A DNA stretch of 9,082 bases, taken from assembly GCA_017553665.1 (NCBI GenBank), contig JAFZKM010000240.1:1-9082 (forward strand). The letters are read 5' to 3'. The notes beneath the pieces are model-generated. The model was not told where the DNA came from and did not search any database. It saw only the letters and a program-made list of their open reading frames with translations. The position numbers were made by a program, and so were the translations under genes. This document shows, piece after piece, positions 1 through 6,940 of this stretch; positions within the stretch are counted from its first letter, which is position 1; each line of letters begins with the position of its first letter. Source of the stretch: Lachnospiraceae bacterium. GTDB lineage: Bacteria > Bacillota_A > Clostridia > Lachnospirales > Lachnospiraceae.

Positions 1-1250
1 TGAATGTATTCTACAAGTCCTTCATGGATCAATGTCTTCGAAACATAGCCGCTGAGCATCGGAACACCGGAAATACCGAGAGCGCCGACCGCGAACAGGA
101 TCTTTAAGAGCGACAGATCGCGCCCGTAACCCTTCAGGTCGTTCAGGTTCAGCATATGACAGTTCATGTAGATCGCCGCGGCGCACAGGAACAGCGTAAG
201 CTTGAACAGTGAATGATTGACCATGTAGAGCATCGCGCCCGACATCGCGAGCGTGCACTCTTCTTTGAGCAGCGGGATCAGACCGCATCCGATCAGGATA
301 AAACCGATCTGCGAAACGGACGAGCAGGCGAGCGTTCTCTTAAGGTCCACGGAGAATACCGCAAGTATCGCGCCGAGCAGCATCGTTATGGTGCCGAGCA
401 GGATAACCGTAAAGCCGAAAGCAAAATTCTCAGCGAATATCTCGAGCACGAGGATCAGCACACCGAAGATACCGCACTTTGTCAGTACGCCTGAAAGCAA
501 AGCCGACGCGGGCGCGGGAGCCACGGGATGAGCCTTCGGCAGCCAGATATGAAGCGGGAACATACCCGCTTTCGCGCCGAAACCGAACAGTATGCATCCG
601 CCGGCGGCGTAAAGAGTCTTTATCTTCGAAGGATCGCCCGACGCGAATATCGCCTCGCAGTTTTCCTTCAGCAGTTCCATATCCAGGCTTCCGGTCATGT
701 GGTTTACGATCAGAAGTCCCATCAGCATCACGAGACCGCCGATGACCGCTACGGCCAGATAAGTCTCGGCCGCGCGCATAGCGTCTTTTTTCTCGGTATG
801 CGCAACATACGCGTACGAGGCCAGCGACATGATCTCAAAGAACGTAAACGTCGTGAGAAGGTCGCCCGAAAGGAATACGCCGAGAGTCGCCGCGAATGTC
901 CACATTGAGAGGCAGTAATACCTGACATTGTTCTTCGCGTCGCCGAAATACTGGAGCGATGATGCCGTCGAGCAGAACCACATGATGATAGTTATGCACA
1001 GATATACGATCCTGAATCCGTCGAGCCTGAATGAGAGTCCGAACCCCTCCACGAAGGGCACACTGAGATAAGGCATTCCGCGTCCTGTCAGCGAAAGCCA
1101 TATGGCGGCGGCCGCGATCAGAGCCTCTTCTGCCGTCGAAGAGAGCGCGATCATCTCCGTCCTCTTTTTATTCGCTCCCGAAAGGAAGATAAAAAGTGAC
1201 GAAACAAACGGCCACAATATGAGTAAAAGCAGAAATACGTTTCCAGTCAT
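1..1250 (-). CDS. Proton-conducting antiporter-like subunit 4 (MrpD/NuoL/M/N family), C-terminus beyond window
   Basis: This is a polytopic membrane subunit of a complex I/Mrp-like complex, expected to move protons or sodium ions. I read 416 codons without a stop; full-length relatives are about 480-510 residues, so roughly 70-100 are missing. The ATG at 1250 is preceded by AGGAG (1259-1263) at 8 bases, and the gene starts 15 bases after the previous stop. Family hallmarks are the TM5 glutamate E139 (LLTTFTFFEIMSL), TM7 lysine K227 followed by GAKAGMFPLHIWLPKAH, the loop HPVAPAPASA at 241-250, TM8 lysine K258 (SGVLTKCG), TM11 H344 and K348, and TM12 lysine K405 in SGYVSK. All ion-path residues are thus present. 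It most resembles subunit 2 of this operon in the TM7-TM8 loop. Whether it carries the long lateral helix of NuoL cannot be told because the end is missing. Confidence 0.92.
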   Translation of the reverse strand, partial: MTGNVFLLLLILWPFVSSLFIFLSGANKKRTEMIALSSTAEEALIAAAAIWLSLTGRGMPYLSVPFVEGFGLSFRLDGFRIVYLCITIIMWFCSTASSLQYFGDAKNNVRYYCLSMWTFAATLGVFLSGDLLTTFTFFEIMSLASYAYVAHTEKKDAMRAAETYLAVAVIGGLVMLMGLLIVNHMTGSLDMELLKENCEAIFASGDPSKIKTLYAAGGCILFGFGAKAGMFPLHIWLPKAHPVAPAPASALLSGVLTKCGIFGVLILVLEIFAENFAFGFTVILLGTITMLLGAILAVFSVDLKRTLACSSVSQIGFILIGCGLIPLLKEECTLAMSGAMLYMVNHSLFKLTLFLCAAAIYMNCHMLNLNDLKGYGRDLSLLKILFAVGALGISGVPMLSGYVSKTLIHEGLVEYI

Positions 1251-1265
1251 TTCTAAAACTCCTGC

Positions 1266-2732
1266 TTAAAGTAATCCCGAAACCGTCTTAAGATAAGACG
1301 AAAGCGGCTGCCACCAGATACCGAGTATCAAAGTGACTGCGGACGCGAGTCCTACGGGGAACATCATTCTCCAGCCCGGATCGTGGCATTCCTCGAAGCG
1401 GTCGCATTTCGCGTTATCCTTCGGAAAATATCCGCGGATAAGAATGTTCAGCAGATAAACGGCTGTCAGCAGCGCCGAGATGATGATCGCGAAGGCGCCG
1501 ACATAGTCCATGACTCCGCCTCCGTCTATCGAAGCCCTCAGAAGGCTTATCTTACTGTTAAAGCCCATGAACTGCGGTACTCCGATGATCGAAAGAGCTC
1601 CGAAGATCAGACATATGAAAATGCCCTTCATGCGCTTCCCGAGTCCGTCGATCTCGTAAATATAGCATTTCCCTGTAACATGCATGATCGCGCCGACACT
1701 CAGGAACAGGGCGATCTTCGTGACCGCGTGCGCCGCGGTATGCATGAGCGCCGCGTACATGCCCATCGGAGTCATGATGCAGGCTCCGAACAGGATGTAG
1801 CTCAGGTTGCTTATCGTCGAATATGCCATCCTGCGTTTCAGGTGAGGTTCCTTTACGGCCATCATCGATCCGTAGAGTATCGTCATAGCGCACAGCGCGA
1901 TGGACGCGTATTGGGCCCAGGTCCCGCGAATAAGCTCGGTCCCGTAAACATAATATATAAGCCTGATAACGGCGAATGAACCTGCTTTAACGACCGCTAC
2001 CGCATGCAGAAGCGCGGTTACGGGCATGGGCGCCACAGCGGCGCCGATCAGCCATTTCCCGAAAGGCATCATGGCAGCCTTTACCGAGAAGCCGCAGAAC
2101 ATCATGAAAAATACGAATATGAGCACGCCTTTGCTCACCGTGCCGGGCACCACTCCGCCTCCGAGCCTGAAAGTCATATCGGTGCCGTTCATGAACAAAA
2201 CGATTATTCCGACAAACGCGAACGACGCGCCGCCAAGCATGTATGTAAGATAATGGCGTCCCGCCTTCATGGCTTCGTCCGTCATCTCGTGCATTACCAG
2301 AGGGAATGTGCACAGAGTCAGGAACTCATAGAACACATACATCGTAAATATGTCGCTCGCGAAAGCGATGCCGAGCACCGCTCCGAGCGTCATCATGAAG
2401 AAGCCGAAGAACTTGTTCTGTCTCTCCTCTTCCTCCATATACTCGAATCCGTACAGCAATGTGAGCGGCCAGAGTGCCGAAACCATAACGGCGAAGAAAC
2501 GTCCGAGACCGTCGGCCCTGAGAGCGAGATCGAGGCCGTCGAGCAGTCTGAAGATCACGAATTCTCCGTCCGGGCCTTTAAGCACCACAAGTAGGACCAG
2601 AGCCAGATTTATCAGCGATTCGACAAGTATCGCCGTATTCCTCGCCCTGTTCCCTATCTTGGGAAATATGAGCAGTGCTACACCGGTCAGCGCAGGCAGC
2701 AGCACCGTGACTAAGATCAAAAATGAAGGCAT
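1266..2732 (-). CDS. Proton-conducting antiporter-like subunit 3 (MrpA/NuoL-like TM8 signature)
   Basis: A 488-residue polytopic membrane protein of the complex I antiporter-like family (Proton_antipo_M), probably about 14 helices. The ATG at 2732 has AGGAGAG (2739-2745) at 6 bases, 18 bases after the preceding stop. Ion-path residues are E136 in TM5 (TMYVFYEFLTL), K218 in TM7 (FSVKAAMMPF), K249 in TM8 (TALLHAVAVVKAG), H331, H335 and K339 in TM11, and K394 in TM12 (MGFNSK). The TM8 stretch with APMPVTALLHA resembles MrpA/NuoL (APTPVSALLHA) rather than NuoM or NuoN. At under 500 residues it lacks the C-terminal lateral helix of NuoL and the long C-terminal extension of MrpA. The usual FPFHxWLP motif after TM7 is degenerate here (MPFGKWLIGA), losing the His and Pro. 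Function as a pump module is inferred from family membership. Confidence 0.93.
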   Translation of the reverse strand: MPSFLILVTVLLPALTGVALLIFPKIGNRARNTAILVESLINLALVLLVVLKGPDGEFVIFRLLDGLDLALRADGLGRFFAVMVSALWPLTLLYGFEYMEEEERQNKFFGFFMMTLGAVLGIAFASDIFTMYVFYEFLTLCTFPLVMHEMTDEAMKAGRHYLTYMLGGASFAFVGIIVLFMNGTDMTFRLGGGVVPGTVSKGVLIFVFFMMFCGFSVKAAMMPFGKWLIGAAVAPMPVTALLHAVAVVKAGSFAVIRLIYYVYGTELIRGTWAQYASIALCAMTILYGSMMAVKEPHLKRRMAYSTISNLSYILFGACIMTPMGMYAALMHTAAHAVTKIALFLSVGAIMHVTGKCYIYEIDGLGKRMKGIFICLIFGALSIIGVPQFMGFNSKISLLRASIDGGGVMDYVGAFAIIISALLTAVYLLNILIRGYFPKDNAKCDRFEECHDPGWRMMFPVGLASAVTLILGIWWQPLSSYLKTVSGLL

Positions 2733-2750
2733 TTTATACTCTCCTATGCA

Positions 2751-4229
2751 TCAAAGACCTATCTCGGAAATAACGTTCATGATCCCGTTCTCAATGAAGC
2801 CCGGGAACATACCGAACACAAGCGCGAGCAGCGAAAGAATGATTATCGGAACAAGCATGACAGGTGCCGGTTCGCATTTTTCAAGGCCCGTCGTATCAAA
2901 ATCATGTCCGGGGAAGAATCCGTCGATCGTGATCGGAAGCAGGTATCCCGCGGTCAGGAGCGCGCTGACGAGAAGAACTACGGGGCCGATATATCCGGCC
3001 GCACCGATATTCGCGTCAAGAGCGCCGCTGCAGAGGAACCATTTGCTCACAAAACCGGTAAAAGGCGGGATTCCGATGAGCGCCAGCGAAGCGAACGTAA
3101 AGCCCCAGATCGTGATAGGCATGCGCTTTCCGATAGCCTTTAATCCATCGACAACCGTAATACCTGTCCGATGAATGATCGCACCGGCCACAAGGAAGAG
3201 ATCGTCCTTAATTATCGAATGGAATATCACATGAAGCAGCGCGCCAAGGAATCCCAGCGGATGAAGCGTCGAGAGTCCGAATAGAACGTATGACACCTGG
3301 CTGACCGACGAATATGCGAGTCTTTTCTTTAAGCCCTTTTCGAGATAAGCCATCATCGAGCCAAGGAATACGGTAACCAGAGTGAGTATTATCCATGTGT
3401 ACTGAACCCAGGTGCCTCTTATGAAATCAGCTCCGACACTGTAGAATACGACTCTGATGATCGCTATAACGCCCGACTTTGTGATAACGCCGGAAAGTAC
3501 TGCCGACGCGGGCGCGGGTGCCACGGGATGCGCGGTGGGCAGCCAGTCATGCAGAGGGAAAAGACCTGCCTTACAGCCGAAACCGATGATCGCGAGCAGA
3601 ACGAAAGCCAGCAGAAGGTTCTCATGCCCCGCGACCTTAGCGGGATCGATGATACCGCCTCCGGTGAAGCTGTATGAGCCCGCATATGTATAGATCAGGA
3701 ATATAGCCACGAGTGAAAGGAACGCTCCCGCGATCGAATAGTACAGGTACTTTTTGCCCGCGTCGATCGCCTCTTCTGTCAGCTCGTGAAGAACGAGAGG
3801 CAGCGAGATCAGCGTCATCATCTCATAGAACAGATACATGGTCAGAAGGTTCGACGAAAGATAGATACCGTTCAGGACACCGAACACCATCAGATAGAAC
3901 GCGAAGAAACGGTTCTTGTGCTCTTCGTGTTCCATGTACCCCATCGCGTAGAAGCCGACCACGGTAAACATGAGGCTCATCAGCGTTCCGAATATCTTTG
4001 AGAGCCCGTCGGCGCGCAGTCCGATGCTGACATTCTCCGTAACGGACCAGAGCGTAACGCTCCCGCCCGCGGCGTAAAGGCAGCACAGCGTGATAATGCT
4101 CGATACTACGAGCATGCAGCCCACATAGACGTTCCTGGCCTTATCTTCCTTCAAAGGCTTTATCATGAACAGGAGCACGCCCGCTATTATCGGGAAAAGT
4201 ATGGATGAAAGAATCAATAATGCGCTCAC
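2751..4229 (-). CDS. Proton-conducting antiporter-like subunit 2 (MrpD/NuoM-like), GTG start
   Basis: A 492-residue polytopic membrane protein of the antiporter-like family. I place the start at GTG 4229 because TGAGGTG (4237-4243) sits 7 bases upstream and this gives a 16-base gap after the previous stop. The longer open frame from a TTG at 4274 would overlap the upstream gene by 29 bases and has no good ribosome site. With this start the ion-path residues are E136 in TM5 (TMYLFYEMMTL), K220 in TM7 (GCKAGLFPLHDWLPTAH), K251 in TM8 (SGVITKSG), H333 and H337 in TM11, and K396 in TM12 (TGFVSK). The first three lie close to the positions I recall for Bacillus MrpD. The loop HPVAPAPASA at 234-243 is shared with subunit 4. 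In TM11 the usual K-x-x-LFL lysine (K341) is followed by two aspartates (KDDLFL), which is unusual. Predicted role: ion translocation driven by a partner electron-transfer module or by antiport. Confidence 0.93.
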   Translation of the reverse strand: MSALLILSSILFPIIAGVLLFMIKPLKEDKARNVYVGCMLVVSSIITLCCLYAAGGSVTLWSVTENVSIGLRADGLSKIFGTLMSLMFTVVGFYAMGYMEHEEHKNRFFAFYLMVFGVLNGIYLSSNLLTMYLFYEMMTLISLPLVLHELTEEAIDAGKKYLYYSIAGAFLSLVAIFLIYTYAGSYSFTGGGIIDPAKVAGHENLLLAFVLLAIIGFGCKAGLFPLHDWLPTAHPVAPAPASAVLSGVITKSGVIAIIRVVFYSVGADFIRGTWVQYTWIILTLVTVFLGSMMAYLEKGLKKRLAYSSVSQVSYVLFGLSTLHPLGFLGALLHVIFHSIIKDDLFLVAGAIIHRTGITVVDGLKAIGKRMPITIWGFTFASLALIGIPPFTGFVSKWFLCSGALDANIGAAGYIGPVVLLVSALLTAGYLLPITIDGFFPGHDFDTTGLEKCEPAPVMLVPIIILSLLALVFGMFPGFIENGIMNVISEIGL

Positions 4230-4236
4230 TATATTG

Positions 4237-4243
4237 CACCTCA
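4237..4243 (-). promoter_or_regulatory. Ribosome binding site that decides the GTG start at 4229
   Basis: On the minus strand TGAGGTG lies 7 bases upstream of GTG 4229 and just after the stop of the upstream antiporter gene (4246-4248), overlapping no coding sequence. The alternative TTG at 4274 has no comparable site at a useful distance. Confidence 0.75.
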
Positions 4244-4245
4244 CA

Positions 4246-5760
4246 TCAGTTAAATAATTCCAGACCTTTTTCAATGATATCCATGATCGGTCCCGCTGCG
4301 ATGCCGAGAGTGAAATTCAGCACCGTAAGCGCGGCGATCGCGATGAAATACTGCACCTTCGCCGGTCTCTCCTGCACAGCTCCGGAGAAATAAGGAGCTT
4401 CCGTGCTCTCCGATATTCTGTTTTCGGAATAAAGGATAACAACGGCGCGCAGGAAATATACGCAGTTCAGCAGCGTCGAAACAGCAAGGGCAATCAGTGT
4501 CACGAGCATCTTGCCGTCGGAATCTATACCGGCTTTCGCGAACCAGACCTTTGAGATAAATCCGGCAAGCAGGGGGAAGCCGACCATCGAGACGGCTCCG
4601 ACCGAGAAGCACAGTGCCGACGCCTTAAACTTGTGGCCGAGTCCGTACATCTCGCTGTATCGCTTTGAATGTGAACCCTCAGTGAATTCCGCCGAGGAAA
4701 TGAACAGCAGAGCCTTTGTGCATCCATGCGCGAAAATATGGAATATCGCGGCCACAAAGCCTATCGTGGTGCCGATTCCGATGCCCATGTAGATATAGCC
4801 GATCTGAGCCACCGATGAATACGCGATCATCTTGCGGATGTTCTTCTCTCGTATCGCGAGCACCGATCCGAGTATGATCGCCACGACTCCGAACGCGTAG
4901 AGGATGTTCAGTACGCTTGAATTCCTCACGACTTCTATTCCGAAGACTCTGAAATATATCTTGATCAGCAGGAAAATATAACCCTTTGAAACAACGGAGC
5001 TAAGCAGCGCGCTCGAGCATGCGTTTGAGTTCCCGTATGCCTCCGGGATCCACGAATGGAACGGGAAAAGTCCCGATTTGATCGCGAGTCCGACTGACAT
5101 CAAGGCAATTATCACTGTAAGTGTTGTCTTGTAAGTATCATGCGCGGCGATATCCGCGACTGCTTCCTGTATGTTTGACATCAGCAGGTGTCCGGTGATC
5201 GTATACAGCAGCGAAACGCCTATCAGGAAAAGTCCCGATCCCACAAGGCTGATGACCATGTAGCGCACGGCGGTAACTATCGATTTGCCGAGCTGTCTGA
5301 TCATTATCAGGCCGCAGCCGGCGATCGTATTGATCTCGATGAAAACGTAAGCGGTGAACAGGTCGTTCGTGTAGATCATCGCGAGCAGCGACGCCACCAT
5401 CATGTCCACAAGGATGAAATAAAGATTCTGCTTATCTTCTTCCACGTCCTCGAGGATCGCGTTAAGGCCGCCCAGCACCGCGAAGAACGCGATCAGCGAT
5501 ACGAACACGGCAAGTATGGCCTCGAGCTCTCCCGCCCGTATCTCATTGCCCCAGGGGGCCGGGAAATGTCCCATGTAATACACGAAGGACTCTCCGTTCA
5601 TATGCAGCTTTATCAGCAGTATCGAAGACAATACGATAACAAGCCCCAGAACGATCCTCGTCAGGTGCCTCGCGTATCTGCCGTTCAGCACAAATGTCAC
5701 TATCGCGCTGAACATGCAGAGCATTATTGAGAAAAACGGAAAGTTGTTGATAAAGTCCAT
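4246..5760 (-). CDS. Proton-conducting antiporter-like subunit 1 (MrpD/MbhH/NuoN-like)
   Basis: A 504-residue polytopic membrane protein of the antiporter-like family, first of the four in the operon. Its ATG at 5760 shares a base with the stop of the MrpC-like gene (TAATG), and AAGGA (5770-5774) lies 9 bases upstream, so translational coupling is likely. Ion-path residues are E142 in TM5 (TAYVFIEINTI), K228 in TM7 (LAIKSGLFPFHSWIPEAY), K259 in TM8 (SSVVSKGYIF), H341, H345 and K349 in TM11 (FHIFAHGCTKALLF), and K404 in TM12 (AGFISK). The loop after TM7 reads AYGNSNACSSALLSS, lacking the prolines of the APxPxSA motif seen in the other three paralogs. Its position directly after the MrpC-like gene matches MbhH in archaeal mbh clusters and MrpD in mrp operons, so it is the best candidate for the ancestral MrpD position. 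Orthology cannot be fixed without a phylogeny. Confidence 0.94.
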   Translation of the reverse strand: MDFINNFPFFSIMLCMFSAIVTFVLNGRYARHLTRIVLGLVIVLSSILLIKLHMNGESFVYYMGHFPAPWGNEIRAGELEAILAVFVSLIAFFAVLGGLNAILEDVEEDKQNLYFILVDMMVASLLAMIYTNDLFTAYVFIEINTIAGCGLIMIRQLGKSIVTAVRYMVISLVGSGLFLIGVSLLYTITGHLLMSNIQEAVADIAAHDTYKTTLTVIIALMSVGLAIKSGLFPFHSWIPEAYGNSNACSSALLSSVVSKGYIFLLIKIYFRVFGIEVVRNSSVLNILYAFGVVAIILGSVLAIREKNIRKMIAYSSVAQIGYIYMGIGIGTTIGFVAAIFHIFAHGCTKALLFISSAEFTEGSHSKRYSEMYGLGHKFKASALCFSVGAVSMVGFPLLAGFISKVWFAKAGIDSDGKMLVTLIALAVSTLLNCVYFLRAVVILYSENRISESTEAPYFSGAVQERPAKVQYFIAIAALTVLNFTLGIAAGPIMDIIEKGLELFN

Positions 5761-6137
5761 TATGCCAGATCCTTCTTCCTTATCTGCATCAGTATCAGAT
5801 CAAGGTCAAGAGTGTGATATTCCCTGTACATGCGTATCGTCATCGAAAGCATGAGCGCCGTTACGCTGACCGAAACAACGATGCCCGTGAGCACAAGTCC
5901 GCTCGGGATCGGGTTTATATACACGGAAGCGTCGGTCACGCCGTCCACGATGATAGGCGCCTTAAGTCCCTTAATATATCCCTGTGACGCGAGCAGCATG
6001 TAAATGGCCGTGTCCATGATGTTCAGGCCGATTATCTTTTTGATCATATTCCTGTGAAGGAGCAGATTGGCAAAACCGATGATAAAGAGTATCACCGATA
6101 CCACATCCGTCAAATGGTTCATGATTGTTTCGTACAT
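5760..6137 (-). CDS. MrpC/MnhC-like (MbhG, NuoK-like) small antiporter subunit
   Basis: A 125-residue protein with three predicted membrane helices (about 12-28, 33-52 and 78-100) and a short charged tail. The third helix and the segment before it (NPIPSGLVLTGIVVSVSV, 75-92) and the tail with TLDLDL match the MrpC/MnhC/MbhG family, which is homologous to NuoK of complex I. It probably sits between the small Mrp-like subunits and the first antiporter-like subunit and helps form the ion path. The start ATG 6137 overlaps the upstream stop by one base (TAATG), with AGG-rich sequence just upstream. Where NuoK has a key glutamate in GLE, this protein has GLN (N39), and an aspartate (D42) follows three residues later. 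The second NuoK glutamate is also absent, as is usual for MrpC. Confidence 0.92.
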   Translation of the reverse strand: MYETIMNHLTDVVSVILFIIGFANLLLHRNMIKKIIGLNIMDTAIYMLLASQGYIKGLKAPIIVDGVTDASVYINPIPSGLVLTGIVVSVSVTALMLSMTIRMYREYHTLDLDLILMQIRKKDLA

Positions 6138-6940
6138 TATATCCTGCCTCTCCTTACAAGCGCGTAAAACGAATACATCGTGCAGGCAACGACCATGCCT
6201 ACGCAGATATTAAGTATCAATATCAGTCCGGAGCTTAAGATGGCTCCCGGTGTGCCGAGCGGAATATGCGATTCGAGATGGTTCGCGCCGGTAAAGAACG
6301 AGTAGCTCTTCGCGAGACAGTAGACCATCAGCGCCGAGAACGTGATCCATTTAATGGTCTGCGCGTTCATGAACCGCTCTGTTTTATGAAAGCCGAACAC
6401 ATTCAGGTACAGGATGAATCCCGCTCCCAGGATGGCTCCGCCCGAGAAGCCTCCGCCGGGCGAAATATGTCCGTTTAAGATAACATAGATCCCGAATACC
6501 ATGATGATAGGGATCAGGATGATCGAAGCGATCCTCAATATCGCGTCATGCCTGGGCTCATAGAAGCGGTCCCTGTCGTCGAATACCGTGGTTCCGTCCT
6601 CTCTTTTGCGCTTCGCGCTGACTCTCAGCATGACGGTCACGCATATCGTGGCCGCGAAGAGCACGTTCGACTCTCCGAAGGTATCGAAAGCTCTGTAATC
6701 AAGTATCATGCCTGCCACGGTATTGACCGCGCCGGTCTCTTCAATGCCCTTTTCGACATATCTGACCTCTACTTCGTTATTGTCCGGATTTGACAGAAGA
6801 CCTATCTCGGGCAGATCGAGCACGGTCATCAGCAGCGCGAAGAACAGGATGCAGGTCATGATGACAGCTATGACCTTAAACAACATGCTGACCTTCGCGA
6901 TCTTTTTTTCCGGAAGATAAGAATTCTTTTTCTTAGTCAT
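6137..6940 (-). CDS. Fused MbhE-like plus MrpB/MnhB-like (MbhF) antiporter subunit
   Basis: A membrane protein of 267 residues from the ATG at 6940. The N-terminal half (about 20-107) has two helices around VNTVAGMILDYRAFDTFGE (72-90), the signature of MbhE and of the C-terminal part of MrpA. The C-terminal half (about 133-262) is an MnhB domain, with NGHISPGGGFSGGAI at 156-170 and four helices. A charged linker (RKREDGTTVFDDRDRF, 111-126) joins them. In archaeal mbh clusters these are separate genes, mbhE and mbhF; in Mrp the MbhE part belongs to MrpA. The ATG at 6952 is also in frame, but AGGAG abuts it with no spacing, whereas the same site lies 12 bases from 6940. With 6940 the gene overlaps the MbhD-like gene by 8 bases (ATGACTAA). 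The predicted role is part of the Mrp-like sodium/proton exchange module. Confidence 0.92.
   Translation of the reverse strand: MTKKKNSYLPEKKIAKVSMLFKVIAVIMTCILFFALLMTVLDLPEIGLLSNPDNNEVEVRYVEKGIEETGAVNTVAGMILDYRAFDTFGESNVLFAATICVTVMLRVSAKRKREDGTTVFDDRDRFYEPRHDAILRIASIILIPIIMVFGIYVILNGHISPGGGFSGGAILGAGFILYLNVFGFHKTERFMNAQTIKWITFSALMVYCLAKSYSFFTGANHLESHIPLGTPGAILSSGLILILNICVGMVVACTMYSFYALVRRGRI

Noticed and set aside
835..1101. Minus-strand 88-codon frame within subunit 4.
   Set aside because: It is in a different frame from the continuous 416-codon antiporter reading frame that I followed codon by codon from 1250 to 3.
2350..3174. Plus-strand open frame of 274 codons antisense to subunits 2 and 3.
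   Set aside because: It spans the junction of two well-supported genes on the other strand, has low-complexity Ser/Pro/Arg-rich content and no recognised motif. It is a reading-frame shadow of high-G+C third positions.
5188..5730. Plus-strand open frame of 180 codons opposite subunit 1.
   Set aside because: Its composition is rich in His, Arg, Gln and Glu, as expected from the reverse complement of a hydrophobic membrane protein. No ribosome site or motif supports it.
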